DNA of 64,000 bases from Sipunculus nudus (GCA_026874595.1 CM049318.1:5411741-5475740); one strand, 5' to 3'. Counted from the stretch's first letter, positions 20,484 to 33,659 are shown. Translations and numbers: made by a program. The notes: generated by a model not told the origin, from the letters alone.

Positions 20484-20923
20484 GGGGGGGGGGGGGGGGG
20501 GCTCTTTTGAAGCGTGCTCGAGAATACGCCATATAAAGGCATATTAGAACGATTCTTTCTAGCAAGTATCACAAAATAAGACAAACCAGTAGTAGGGGAA
20601 CAATTTATTACACGGTGATCATTGGTCACGAGTGGCGTAATGTTAAGCCAATAACAAAAACGGTTAAAATATGATCAAGGCACTACATAACGGAAGTTAA
20701 ATCTGTAAACAAATTTAACTTAGTTTTGTCAATTGTTCTGTCACCGAGACTGCCTATAATTACCGATTTCTGAGGAATTTAGCGCAAGTACCTGATTTCA
20801 CTCTCGTGGACGACGTTGGGGGGGGGGGGGGGGGGGCTCTTTTGAAGCGTGCTCGAGATCACGCCATATAAAGGCATATTAGAACGATTCTTCCTAGCAA
20901 GTATCACAAAAAAAGACAAACCA
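20484..20923. repeat. Duplicated poly-G plus ~90-bp unit
   Basis: A run of 18 G (20484-20501) is followed by 'ctcttttgaagcgtgctcga' and about 70 more bases. The same arrangement with 19 G recurs at 20818-20836 onwards, with a handful of differences. The two copies are about 334 bases apart. The second ends exactly where satellite B resumes. Confidence 0.8.
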
Positions 20924-20965
20924 GGTTATAGCACGTATTAATAATGACAAACAATTACTGGAGTA
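20924..20965 (+). repeat. Remnant of satellite B left of the pogo-like element
   Basis: 'ttatagcacgtattaataa' followed by 'tgacaaacaattactggagta' minus its last base is satellite B. It ends in TA (20964-20965), and the interrupted unit resumes with TA at 23346. Confidence 0.8.
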
Positions 20966-22143
20966 GGGTAGGGCAGGACAAGACGCCCACCTTAAGCGGA
21001 AACGTTTCCTGCTGGTTCTGAAACATCTTTAAATCATATTTTTTATGGTCAAACGTTCAGATATATTCGACAAAATAAATTCTGATGGGAATTTTGGCAC
21101 AATTCAGAATACTTTCGACGAAATCCGGAAAATACATATCTTCTGACCATGGGCGTTTTACCCCAGACTTGGGCCGATATGCCCATGGGTGGGCATGTTA
21201 CCCGGCTCTCTTCATTCATTCTCGAGTTTCCATTTATAGATAATCACAGTGCAAACTCATTTGCCTAAAGTACTATATTTAAAGGAGATTACAGCCCAAC
21301 TTCGAATCGAATGTTTTTTTTTATGCTTAAATACTAGAAAATGGGTTACACTTTATTTGATTAACAATTCGTGGAAAATTATACAAATTCACAAAGCCAC
21401 ATTCACTACAGGTAACTCACAAAGTAACACTTCGAACAAGGAATATAATCAGGAGCAATATTTTTCCTATTCTTTCACTCTATCAGTCCAGTTTTGCTTT
21501 ATACAAAAGTTTCCCAGCAAAAACACCCCAAAAAACATTACTTCCCATTCAGCTACCTGTTAGGACCTTGTTATGGTTCTGTATGTGAGTAAGCATGGTC
21601 CACGTGTTTTTGTTTACCATAACAAGGTCGCGTAACCAGAGTTCCCATTTTGTGCATCCGAACTCAAACAAAGTCAAGTTCAAACTAGTCCATACGTGGA
21701 TAGTCATGTTCTCTGATTTATCTCTGCTGGATGGACATTACGCTCCTGGATGGACATTACGAATGTAAATTCATTGTAGAACCTATCGCAACAGTTTTTT
21801 ACGATATGTCCACGGGCCTCAGCTGAAATGACACGCACCATGTGCCCCATGTATCGGGTCCCTGATCCACTGCAACAAGCGATGTTTCAGTCAGCGGGGA
21901 CATGTACTAATTTTTTTCCAGTGTCACTCAGGGCATCTCCTGATTGACAGGTATTGTGGCCCGGGCGATACACGGGGTCCCTCTCGCTATGTTTAGGTTG
22001 GCGCCTGCTAGTGATCGCGCTAGGTCCACTCTAGTAAGCCAACACTTTTAGGGCAATATTTTGGCAGGTACCAATTGATTTCAAAGAGAAGACGCTATTT
22101 TTCGTGCATATTCAACATGCTTTATAGGTGATTATAGCCCCCT

Positions 22144-22371
22144 TTAATTAGATAAAAACCAAGGCTGAGCATCAGGTGACTGGCAAATCCAAATACATTC
22201 CTTCTCAGAATCTAAGCTGGACGCTGCTAAGCACTTTTTAGTGTTTCGGGAGACGCCGTAGTCTCTGGGGGCCACCTTTTCACTTACTCCTTCGGCAACA
22301 GCTTTAACAGCCATTCGTAATGCATCCTGCCCATAGACACCTCGCGTGGATTTCAAAGTATACGTCTGAGC
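22144..22371 (-). pseudogene. psq/CENP-B-type HTH fragment of a pogo-like transposase
   Basis: The frame starting MAQTYTLKSTRGVYG continues with DALRMAVKAVAEGVS and DYGVSRNTKK, the pattern of the N-terminal helix-turn-helix of pogo/Tigger/jerky-type transposases (basic start, RG.Y....L..A...V..G.S...A...YGV...T). These domains bind the transposon ends. About 75 residues remain, followed by a stop. The second HTH and DDE domain are missing. Some expected residues of helix 3 are altered. The fragment is oriented toward the left TIR, with a TA microsatellite just upstream. Confidence 0.6.
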
Positions 22372-22419
22372 CATCCTAAAAAGCGAGAGAGCATTTAATA
22401 AATCTCTCTCCCACCACAT

Positions 22420-22426
<7 letters not shown>

Positions 22427-22485
<59 letters not shown>
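22427..22485. repeat. (TA)n microsatellite
   Basis: About 29 uninterrupted TA dinucleotides, followed to about 22735 by further interrupted TA-rich sequence. Confidence 0.95.
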
Positions 22486-22488
<3 letters not shown>

Positions 22489-23345
22489 TGTGTTATAAGA
22501 CTATCCACGGGTCTGGCCAGAAGTGGTCTTAATTCACAGGCGCTCTTATTGCACAGGTTACACTATATAAATATATATATATATAATATGTTTGGGGTAT
22601 ATATATACATGTATATTTATTAGTTTATATATATATTTATATATATATATTTTTATTTATATATATACATATATATTTATTTATATGAATTTATATATTA
22701 ATATCTATATATATATATGTATATGCAGGTATATCATATCAAAGTATAACATAATAAATCAGCAATATATCTGACAAATAGGCCTAATATTCACCACAAT
22801 TTATATTGCATTCGAATATCAAGTGAACCCAGATTTGGCATTATATATGTACATCCTCGTTTCGATTTCAAATACAATTTATTTTTGGCAAAAAATCAAA
22901 CTCCCCACTTATTATTGCTTTTAAAGGGGGTAACACGTCCAGTGGGCATCTCGCCTCAACAACCACGTGGGGTTTTTGCCACAAATCACGTGATTTAATT
23001 TGACCGGCGCCTTGCTGCCACTTCTGAAATCTTCATTCTGAACAATCCATTTTAATCATTTCAAGGTTTTATGTATCATTTATTTCAGTCTTATCGTAAG
23101 TAGATGCTTTAGGTATACCACAGATCACATTTACAAACCCACCTATGTTGTAAGCAATACAACATATACCTTTTCCATGACGCCAAACCCCGAGCAGCCG
23201 CCCTGTCGTTCGCCTCAAGTTCTCAAAACGTCTACCAGATGGCTTGAAACAAAGTGAACGCTTGGTGGCGCCAGTTTAATGGCACATAAATAGTAAAAGG
23301 GGGTGGGCATTTTACCCCGGGGCTGCGTCTTGCCCTGCTCTACCC

Positions 23346-24350
23346 TATTTCATGCCCGAAGGGTTAGGGTAACCCGTATCCCGGATATAGCATATATGAA
23401 TAGTTACAAACACTTGTTGGAGTATTTAATGCCCGAAGGGTTAGGGTAACCCGTATCCCGGATATAGCACATATTAATAATGACAAACATCTACTGGAGT
23501 ATATCATGCCAGAAGGGTTAAGGAAACCCGTATCCCGGATATAGCATATATGAATAGTTACAAACACTTGTTGGAGTATTTTATTCCCGAAGGGTTTGGG
23601 TAACCCGTATACCGGATATAGCATATATCTAAAGTGACAAACACTAACTGGAGTATTTCATGCCGGAAGGGTTAGGGTAACCCCTATCCCGGATATAACA
23701 TATATTGATAGTGACAAAACCTTACGGGAGTATTTCATGCCTGAAGGGTTAGGGTAACCCGTATCCTGGATATAGCATATATTAATAGTGACACACACAG
23801 GAGTATTTCATGCCCGAAGGGTTAGGGTAACCCGCATCACGGATACAGCATATATCAATAGGGACAACAACTTACTGGATTATTTCATGCCGAAGGGTTA
23901 GGGTAACCCGTATCCCGGATATAGCACATATCAATATGGACAACAACCTAGTGGATTATTTCATGCCCGAAGGGTTAGGGTAACCCGTATCCCGGATATA
24001 GCACATATTAATAATGGCAAACATCGATACTGGGGTATTTCATGCCCGAAGCGTTAGGGTAACCCGTATCCCCGATATAGTATAAATCAATAGGGACAAA
24101 AAATTACTTGATTATTTCATGCCCGAAGGGTTAGGGTAACCCGTATCCCGGGTATAGCACGTATCAATAATGACAAACAATTACTGGAGTATTTCATGCC
24201 CGAAGGGTTAGGGTGACCCGTATCCCGGATATAGCACGTATTAATAATGACAAACATTTACTGGAGTATTTCATGCCCGGAGGGTTAAGGTAACCCGTAT
24301 CCCGGATATAGTATATATTAATATAACAAACACTTACAGGAGTATACCCA
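23346..24350 (+). repeat. 77-bp satellite B, second array (~13 units)
   Basis: Same unit and orientation as at 16.9 kb, with the GGGTTAGGGTAACCC hairpin conserved in most units. The array resumes the unit interrupted by the pogo-like element and changes into repeat C at about 24350. Confidence 0.92.
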
Positions 24351-25310
24351 GATAGCATGCAAACAAGGGACCCATGTGGGACCAATATGTACAAACCCAT
24401 GGGTCCCATATGGGCTAACCCAGTGGGCACCCGTGACTTTTTGCTCCCGGGTCCAATGTTGGCTAGGACGTGGGGCCAACATGGGTATACATGTGGGCCC
24501 TTGGAGGGTACCAGGTGGGGCCTGTATATGGGGCCCACGAATGGCTACTAATGGGCTAAACAGGGGCAGACACAAGGGTCCTTGGAGGGTGTGTCACTAC
24601 ATGCAAACAAGGGACCCTTGAGGTACATGTCCATGGGCCCCATATGGGCTAACCCCGTGGGTACCCATGACTTTTTGCTCCCGGGTCCAATGTTGGCTAG
24701 GACGTGGGGCCAACATGGGTACACATGTGGGCCCATGGAGGGTACCAGGCGGGGCCTGTATATGGGGCCCACGACTGGCTACCAATGGGCTAAACAGGGG
24801 CAGACACATGGGTCCTTGGAGGGTTTGTCGCTACATGCAAACAAGGGACCCTTGTGGTACATGTCAATGGGCCCCATATGGGCTAACCCCGTGGGCACCC
24901 GTGACTTTTTGCTCCCGGGTCCAATGTTGGCTAGGACGTGGGGCCAACATGGGTACACATGTGGGCCCATGGAGGGTACCAGGCGGGGTCTGTATATAGG
25001 GCCCACGAATGGCTAACAATGGGCTAAACAGGGGAAAACACATGGGTCCTTGGGTGGTTTGTCACTACATGCAAACAAGGGACCCTTGTGGTACATGCCC
25101 ATGGGCCCCATATGGGCTAACCCCGTGGGCACCCGGGATTTTTTGCTCCCAGGTCCAATGTTGGCTAGGACGTTGGGCCAACATGTCTACACATGTGGGC
25201 CCATGGAGGGTAACAGGCGGGGTCTGTATATGGGGCCCAAGAATTGCTACCAATGGGCTAAACAGGAGCAGACACAAGGGTCCTTGGAGTGTTTATCACT
25301 GCACGCAAAC
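24351..25310 (+). repeat. Repeat C: 235-bp tandem unit, four copies
   Basis: The anchor ATGCAAACAAGGGACCC recurs at about 24357, 24601, 24835 and 25070, with a degenerate fifth start at 25303. It is GC-rich in an AT-rich setting, full of GGGCCC, CCCATGG and TGGGCC words, with an internal inverted repeat ATGTTGGC/GCCAACAT. The long Gly/Pro/Trp-rich open frames on both strands arise because the unit has few stops. Confidence 0.92.
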
Positions 25311-25599
25311 GGAGTTGATATAAATAAAGTTGGATTAAATCAATAAAGGATTATTTAAATTGATTTTTTAAAAATCATATATAAGTGAATTTTTACCAGC
25401 CCTAGATAATACAATATGTGTTTTGGACAATTTTTCTTTGTTCTTGAAAGCATGAGCATGATTTATTCCTTCCAGAATAATATGTACAAACTTGCCACTT
25501 TATCTTACATGAATGGTACAACTGGTCACAAAAACTAACACAAGGCATTCTCCATGGCAAGGATGGTGGCGTGCGGTAATCTGTTAGGGGGGAGGAAAC

Positions 25600-25700
25600 A
25601 AGGGGACCTGGACAGGCCACTACAACTCGCTCTCATAGCCACTCGGGATTGAACCCGGGTCACCAGGTGCCAGCAGGGAACGCTTACCGTTTTACCACTT
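25600..25700 (-). repeat. tRNA-derived SINE head
   Basis: On the minus strand, an A-box-like TGGTAAAACGGTAAG (from 25697 down) and a B box GGTTCAATCCC (25655-25645) are about 45 bases apart, as in tRNA promoters. Anticodon and acceptor arms do not fold well, so this is a SINE rather than a tRNA gene. The body probably extends to about 25480. Confidence 0.55.
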
Positions 25701-26112
25701 TTCTGTTTTCACTGTGTAATACAGTGGTGTTCCGATTAATCGATTGATGACTGGTCTTTTTTTTTCAAAATTAATTAATCGATGGCATTTTGCATTATCG
25801 GGTAATATGATTATGCATGCATATGCAAAGAATCCTGTCAGAGTTATGCGAACACAAAATAACAATGTATAGCGAACAGCATCACAACAGAACCTTGCGG
25901 CAGCCAACAATCGTCCGTCGGCAAGTTCGACTTGGCTACGGGTGAATGGATTGTTTCATTATGAATAGTGATGTACAAGTCAGACTATTTACTAGGGTCA
26001 ATATTTATGGTACTAGTATACAGTAGATTACACGGTAATATAGAAAGTACATAAAATAATCGATTAAATTATCGATCATCAGCCGTTTTTATTTTTTAAT
26101 CATCGATTATGA

Positions 26113-26114
<2 letters not shown>

Positions 26115-26162
<48 letters not shown>
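26115..26162. repeat. (TA)n(CA)n microsatellite
   Basis: About 15 TA followed by about 8 CA dinucleotides. Confidence 0.95.
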
Positions 26163-26429
26163 TTTGAAAAGCTCAGAGGAAATAGCCCTGCTCACTGGTG
26201 ATAATTACATATTAACTATATATTTGTCATACTAATAATGTGTACTTTTATGGACTATATCAAAGGTGGAGGTGTCTCTCATGATCAAATGATTCTAGAA
26301 GTATCCTTATTTCAGCTATGTGACAGTGATATGTGCATAAAATAAGCATGGAACCTCTCACTTATAAAACAAAGAATAATGTGATACACATTTTATTTAT
26401 TAGCTGAAATAAAATGCTCCCAAAACAAG

Positions 26430-26880
26430 GCATACAGGCATAATGCGAACCTGTACAAAGTTTGGGAGTATGAATGGAGGTTTATTTTTTAAATTTAATA
26501 TTGTTCCTCTTATGTCCTGCATATCTACCTTCGTCATTATGATTTCAGCAAAATGGACGTTTCAGACCTGCATTTTTCGGCCTAAGACATTATAAAACTA
26601 GGATGTATCAGTCAGGATATTTCGGATATGTTTTCTTTTCTTTTTTTGCCAGGGATGATTATTGGGACGGATGAACGCGCAATTTGGCAGCATGGTTTCG
26701 GACAAGAACATTTTTAAATGTTTAGCCAAGAAATAAGCAAATCCCGATAGAATTTTTTAGATGACTAATTTTTTTGCAAAAAAAAAATGGTGATGCTAGC
26801 TCCTGCCCTTTTTGAGATAGCTATGACGCACGACGGACGACGGCACACCATCGCATAAGCTCACAGATTTGCTATAAATG
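26430..26880. repeat. Dispersed repeat with a match in the p23 intron
   Basis: Bases 26430-26610 align closely with 58976-59155 ('gtttgggagtatgaatggag', 'tcctgcatatctacc'). The rest ('gatgctagctcctgcc', 'gagatagctatg', 'catcgcataagctc') matches 27640-27800. Confidence 0.7.
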
Positions 26881-27609
26881 CAAACCAAGTTTTTTTTCAA
26901 AGAGTTGAAAGATATAGTTCCACTAGTTCTAATCTGGGCATTCTGCGTCTAGACGATGTGTCTAGACGTCTAGACGATGTGTCTAGAGGTGTAGATTTTC
27001 TAGACACCAAACAGAGCCAGGTCAGTTGCCATGGTGATGTCTGGACCTAACCTGGTTGAACTGAGTGACCTCCTCACTTGGCATGTTGAAACTTGGCGTG
27101 TCAAATCTGTTTTCAAACACTGTAAGCCTTTTCCAATTCGCTACACTGGCAAAAGCTGCATTTACCCAATCTATTCTTATAAAACTGACAGAACCCTACC
27201 ATTGAATAATTCTTGTAAAGTTTAAACCAATCAGCTTAACAGTTTCATCATAAAACTGTATAGGCTACAAGAGTCTAAAATTACATTATTGCTTGTAAAA
27301 AAGGTCAATGTTAGTGGCGCCACCAATACCTCAATTTAAGATATGACTTATGTGATAAAACATTTGCATAAAATTTGGTGATGCTAGCTCCAGAAGTTAC
27401 TGAGATCATTTTCATTTTAGTGTGCGTTTTTGGACAGATGACTAAATTTAACCTCCTGTAACTCGGCCAAAAATCTCCGAACTGGAAACATTCGAATAAA
27501 CTTGAGAGAGATTGTTCCAGGGATAATTTCTATTAAATATTGGACAATTTGCTTGGACAGTTTCGGAGAAGAAGATTCTTAAATCTTTTTTAGCGTTTTC
27601 CCTATAAAA

Positions 27610-27810
27610 TCTAAGAAAATACAGTTAGAAAAAAAATTAAACAAAATCCGATAGAGTTTTTCAGGTGACTGATTATTTGCAAAAAAAAAAAAAATGATGC
27701 TAGCTCCTGCCATTTTTGAGATAGCTATGGTTAACGTACAGACGACGCACGACACAAGACGCACTTACGCACGACGGCGCATTATCGCATAAGCTCGCAG
27801 GTTGGCTAAA
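27610..27810. repeat. Second copy of the CGCATAAGCTC-tailed dispersed repeat
   Basis: It shares 'gatgctagctcctgcc', 'ttttgagatagctatg' and 'atcgcataagctc' with 26700-26865. The GACGACGCACGAC tract resembles the CGGACGG tails of the family at 6.9 kb. Confidence 0.65.
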
Positions 27811-27958
27811 AATTGAAAATTTATTTTCAAATGAACATAAGCTAAATCTGATAAGTATACATGTATATTGTACTCACTGTGTAAAACCTTAATATTTTGG
27901 CCTCTTATCGTTAATAATGCAATCATGAAAAAAAAATTATGTGCTTAAGATAAGTTTG

Positions 27959-27993
<35 letters not shown>

Positions 27994-28002
27994 GGGGGGG
28001 GG
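27959..28002. repeat. (GA)n plus G10 simple repeat
   Basis: An interrupted GA run of about 33 bases ends in ten G (27993-28002). Confidence 0.9.
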
Positions 28003-31000
28003 TATTAAACAATGCTTATAGGAAAAGAGTTGATTAAACAAAGAAGATAGACAGATGGCACTGGTCCCTTTATGTCACATACTGCTGAGGCAAGAACATA
28101 ATATGTTTCAATAATATCCTTTTTTTATTACACTGATTTTTTTTTCTCATTTAATAAATCCTTATATATTTGCTATTAAACAAATGGGCCAGTCCACAAG
28201 TGCAGGTGCTCAATGGCAAGAGGAAGGGGGTGTTACTGGTGAGAGGTGAAATTTAAGGCAACAGTACTTACGGGAGGATGTTTATTCATAATTGTAACAA
28301 ATTTAAAAAAAGACAGACAGGTGGAAAAACAAAGCCAATCACTTTATTTTATCTTATGCTTAGGCAGGAAAATAATGAAAAAATATTTGCATAAGATCCT
28401 CATTCTTTTCATCACATCAATCTTTTTTTTCAAGTTTATAAATATTATACATTTGCAATATATCATATATATATCTGAATATATAAGTTGATTTACAATT
28501 CTTAATAGCATCTTTATTTATCCCAAATATTGTCCAAAAACCACACATTATACATTCACATGTATTATTTGTTTACCACTAATAATATATATATTTTATA
28601 AATTTGCAAAACAATAAATAGTTGAAAATTTAACTTGATTCAGAATTTACAATTTTAAATTGCACCTTCATTAATCCATAATTTGGCTCATATATTATCA
28701 TATTACGTATCCTGTTGGGTTTAATTTTATTTTAATTTGTCAAAATTATTGAAAAGGGAATTAATTTTATTTAGAGTATTTCATTATGTCTAGAAAACCA
28801 AGTGAGCTTTACATTTCAATGTAATTTCTGTGTCAATTAAGGAAGAATTCAAACGATAGGTTTCACATTACATTTTGTTGCGGAGGGGGGGGGGTTGATA
28901 TGAAAATTAATGTACACTTGTTACAGCAGGGGATGTCCCAAGTGACCCATTAAGCAGAGAGAGATGCATTGAATGCCCTCCAGTGACCAAAGTGGGCTGC
29001 ATGACAATGCAATTGATACAATAAGAGCCTCTAAAAAATATTTCAATAACTAGCTTAATTTTGCCATTACACACTTAAGTCTTTCTTGCAAACCCTTCCT
29101 ACGGCAGCGTGGCAGAACAACGTTAACCAAGCTGGAACGATCATGTTAGTTAAGCTTGATTGAGCGCGGTTTGCTTCTGGATTGGCGTACAAAACAGTGT
29201 CCGATCTAGAGCACGGGAGGTATAGGGCTATTTCCAATCGTGTATATTTAAACGCAGCTCCCCCCCCCATATTTATTACGTATTATGCAAATTAAATTTA
29301 TTTGATAATAGCCAGTTATTCTACTTGTAATGATGAACCGCTTACTTTTGAAAACATTCAAAATAATATCAGCGAGGTTTGTAATATTCTCCACGAGGTG
29401 TCCGAAAATGTCCGGCTTTTATATGGTCCTGCCGAGATCAGTTTCGGAATCAACCTCCACGGAGGGTCACGGACTATAGCGACATTCTTGACATCGCGTG
29501 GATAAATCCTCTACAGGCAATCCTAAGGCCGAAGGCGGAAAAAGCCGACCTATTTAAATCTCTTTGTTAAAATGGCTGCGAACATGTGACTATGACGTTT
29601 TGATTTTGAAAATTCAGAATGAAATAAGCTAATTTGGAAATCCGATCGCCATATACCTATGCTTGCAGCATCGCATTTGTGAGCACTGGAATTGTTGCAC
29701 ATGCACGGACTATTTCCCGCTATGAAACCACATGAATGAAACTAAACTCGCATGCGCGTAGTGTACTATGAATCTCTGATTGGCTCTCTTTCTAGGGCTA
29801 CTGGGCGATCGCAGCTAATCGCATGGAAGCCCGGTAGGTCGTCTTATGCAAATAAACTCTTTAGTCAAATATACACACAATGAAAATGCTAAAAATTGCG
29901 ATAGGCACCTGTGTTATTTGTGGCCAATGCCGCGTTATACCGCTATTCTAAGGGCTCCGAATCGTTTGATGCAAAAAAAAAAAAACATTCTAAAATGATG
30001 TTCATCAGTATATACCTACGTTTGATATATTTGTTTATATTAGTTTGTTATTTTTCCTTGCATTTGTTTACATTTCTAAGGGGTAAACTTTTAATTAATT
30101 TGATATATATGATTAAATTCCCGACTGGTATAGTTTCACCATATTTTACATATTGTGTTTTTTTTTAAATGTGTTTCTGAGGTTTTTTTTCGATGATTGA
30201 CAACAGATAGATCCTATCTTAAAGATGTTTTAAGTGATATTTTAAAGAAAAAGACTGTTTGCTTATTTTTCTTGATTTCTGAATGGGTGGCTCTGATGAA
30301 CCCTGATATTGCTAACATGTGCGTTTGTAATTCGAATTGTATATTACATGGCTATTTTTATTTGCCTGAACTTTCCTTTACTTGTTGTTAGCTTTTTATT
30401 GCCACCGACCATATAACATACTTCAAAATTAATAGTTTAATTTGCAACAAGTGTCCTATACCGGTTATTATAAACTTTCAAGTTGTTTAAGTAAGAAAAA
30501 TAGATTGATTGGTTTTACAAAAATGTTTTAATGGGCTGATTAGTTTTACAAAAATGTTTAAATTGATAAAAGTTTAAAAAGAAAAAATCTTGATTTTTTA
30601 AAAGTTTTTCACTGGCCCATCAAGAAAATAATGAGGATATCCTGTAGATACTGAGAATACTTTATTTGCACTACACATTGTAAAGGGGAACATATAGTTC
30701 CTATCTATTCATGTCATCATTTGCAAAATTTATATGGAAAAATGGCGGTTTTTATATCTTTAATGTTTGAATTATATTTATTTTTTTTTATTTTTTTCCC
30801 TTCTCCTTCCCATCACTGTTCATTTCTTTGTTCGAGATCCTTTTTATTAAATATGTAAGGCCTTATAATTAAGAAAGGGCTCACAACTTCAAGAAATTAC
30901 ACAATACTGACTAATTTCTGGTATGTACATGGCAAATATATAGAGAAATATTTATATCAAATATGATCAATATCAGATCAGAAGTTTTGATGATCTTGAA

Positions 31001-31039
31001 AGTTAAGAACTGGCTTTAAATGGAAAATTTAATTTTTAC

Positions 31040-31250
31040 CTAAATATTTAAAAGGAACGAAGTTGAGCGACCCAATTTTCGGTATGGTAGGGTTTTTTTT
31101 GGAGGACATCTTACCATATGCCGCATTTCGGATTCATATGTCCAACGGTTACAAAAAATACCCTACTAACGGACGGACGCCCGGACGACGGACAACGGAC
31201 ATGGCTATAGCTCAGATGACTTTTATTCAGCTGAGCTCAACATATAATTA
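31040..31250 (+). repeat. Tail of a dispersed element (TCAGCTGAGC family)
   Basis: 'gcgacccaattttcggtatg', 'ccaacggtt', a CGGACGG-type tract and 'atagctcagatgac' then TCAGCTGAGC match 50150-50296. Its upstream body may start near 28.2 kb. Confidence 0.65.
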
Positions 31251-33659
31251 TCCCTAGACTGAATGGGAAATTTTCAAAGCAAATAAATCACTCTGAACAT
31301 AATATTAAGGACTTCATACTTTATTGGTGGTTCACCAGAATATTAATTACAAACATTATTTAGAATTACAAAATAACATGGATAATATACATCTGAAACT
31401 TGAAAGTACTATATCTACCAAGGGATTATTCTACGCTTTTCTATGGTCCTTTATATATGTGCCATATCCCATCTGAAAATTGTTTTTTTCTTTTAACAAG
31501 AAATTCACCATTCATCGATTTAGGCTCCACTTTGACCTTTTTAAACTTAACAGCACATAAATAATCCTTCTTTCGCAAAAAAGAGATTTTTGAAAGATAA
31601 ATTAATTCCTGGTATCAATAAATCTTCCATAAAAAGATTCGAAATATATGTCCGTAAAATCTGAGTTTCTGGTGTGACTTTCACCTATTCCAACTTGTGC
31701 TACTATCCTTTGAATACATGAGTGCATTAATGGAGTAAATTTTAAATTGAACTCATCAATTGTTCAGAACATAGGATCCAGATCCATTGTTATTTTGCTT
31801 GCCTGGACATTCCCGGCAGTGTTCTCCAAAATGTCAATATGTATGGGCTTGAATAGGAAGTTGGGTTGAGTTCTCTCCAGGGTTTTTTTTTTCATGTGTG
31901 TTTCCCCATATGTCTAAAGCAGAAAACTTTGTTTTAATATTTTTAAATATTTAACTTACAACAGGAACTTAAAAAAACTAACATTAAAAAAATATTATCA
32001 ACTTTGAATATTATTCATAAAAAAATCCATTTTAATACTATTAAACGATGTGGACTTAATTTTCCCTGTTGTCTGTGGATCTGAAAAAAACCCACAAACC
32101 CACATACTATACAAAGACACATGATATCAGGTGTCAGATTTACTAGAATTCTCTGCATGAACTGCTCTAAACCAAACTATTTTCAAAATATATTAATAAT
32201 ATAAAATAATTTAATTAGCATATTGATTTTTTTATTATAGGGAACTTAATATGAAACTTCCTATTACTGTAGGTAAAAAAGAAAAAAACTGAAACCCTAA
32301 TGGACAATTTCTTTTTAAATTGGTCATGATGTCACAAATTCTGAATAACAACCAGCCCAATATAGGTAATAACCTTAAAAAATGTGTAAATAATACGTGA
32401 TAAGGCATGATATATAGAGTAAAAAAGGCAACATGACAGCCTATATGTACATCTGCAAAAAAAGTATTTACATATACTTCTATATACTTACAGTTACAGT
32501 GACATTGTTATTTGTATAAAAAAATATTAAATTTTAAAATTTACATGACCATTTTTAACAATAACACTAACACTAAGTAATAGATAAACCGTGTGAAAAT
32601 GTAACATTATTGATTCATTTAAAGAGCATGACGTGATTATTCATGGTCATATGGCATAGTTTGTCAGTAATCCATGGCTCACCATAGCAATTTATTTGCG
32701 TCTTGCAGGCCCTCCGACTTCGGACACCGAACATCCCGGAATACAAACCAGCGTCCTTGAGACCTTGACATAGTCATTTTGGCTGACGACAATTCCGCAA
32801 CTCGCTGCGCTTAACCATTTATCAAACACTGTAGAAAAAGCGTACTCCAGTAATATTGTATCCTCTGTGAAAATGAAGTCTATAGAACGTAGAAACTATA
32901 AAATTATGAACTTCTTAACGAAACTTAGTGTTCCACGTGCCGAAATATCCCCGCCTGACAGTCCCGCCCAGCAGACGACATGACTATAGTGCACCCTTTA
33001 TCACTACGCGGGTCCACACGCAGCGTGACGTCAAAGAGACCGCGGATTACGCTACACGAAATAGTTCTTTCGTTGTAAGCAAATATGTCGTCAGACTGTG
33101 TGCACGTTATATTCATCAGTTTAAATTGCTTGAAATTACACAGTATAAACAAACGGTCAAGATATAAAACTGACATTTTGAAGATTAGTTAAGGGTTTCC
33201 TGAAAATATGAGATATATTAAAACCTGATATTCAATTTAAGTTGTTCTTATTAAGTTAAATAAATATAAGATTCATTTAAAATAAAAATATAAATAAACT
33301 AAAAATTAAATTATTTTATTAATATTTTATAATATTTATTTATCTGATTATTTATTATTAATATGATATTTTTTAATACTATGAATATATTATTTTCATT
33401 ATAACTATCATTAGGCCTCTTATTGCAATATTTAGTTATCAAAATTAAAATTGATCATAAAATCAGAAAAAAATATATAAATGACATTATATTAAGATAT
33501 CATAATGTAATATAAATAATTATTGTAATTCAAATGATTATTATAATGAAAAAATAATATTAATAGCTTTAAAAAATAGAATATTTGAATACATATTCAA
33601 TAATATAAATAAGAAATAAATTATTTTATTAATAGTTTATAACAAAAAATTACTTATCT

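Larger units (their letters stand above)
20966..23345. mobile_element. 2.4 kb pogo-like DNA transposon with TA target duplication
   Basis: It is inserted at a TA within satellite B (GGAG-TA ... TA-TTTCATG). The ends are 21-bp imperfect inverted repeats with two mismatches: GGGTAGGGCAGGACAAGACG at the left (20966-20986) against 23325-23345. TA duplication and TIRs fit the Tc1/mariner-pogo superfamily, as does the psq-type HTH remnant on the minus strand. There is no DDE catalytic domain, so the copy is internally deleted and non-autonomous. A 13-bp hairpin (ACCTTGTTATGGT, 21565-21577 with 21616-21628) and a duplicated 'ctggatggacattacg' (about 21728-21760) lie inside. Confidence 0.82.

Noticed and set aside
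22592-22774. Tyr/Ile-rich frame, and a similar one at 56410-56619
   Set aside because: Pure translations of TA microsatellites.
24357-25346. Gly/Pro/Trp-rich proteins of up to 144 residues on both strands
   Set aside because: They follow the 235-bp repeat exactly and exist in several frames at once, a by-product of GC-rich tandem repeats.
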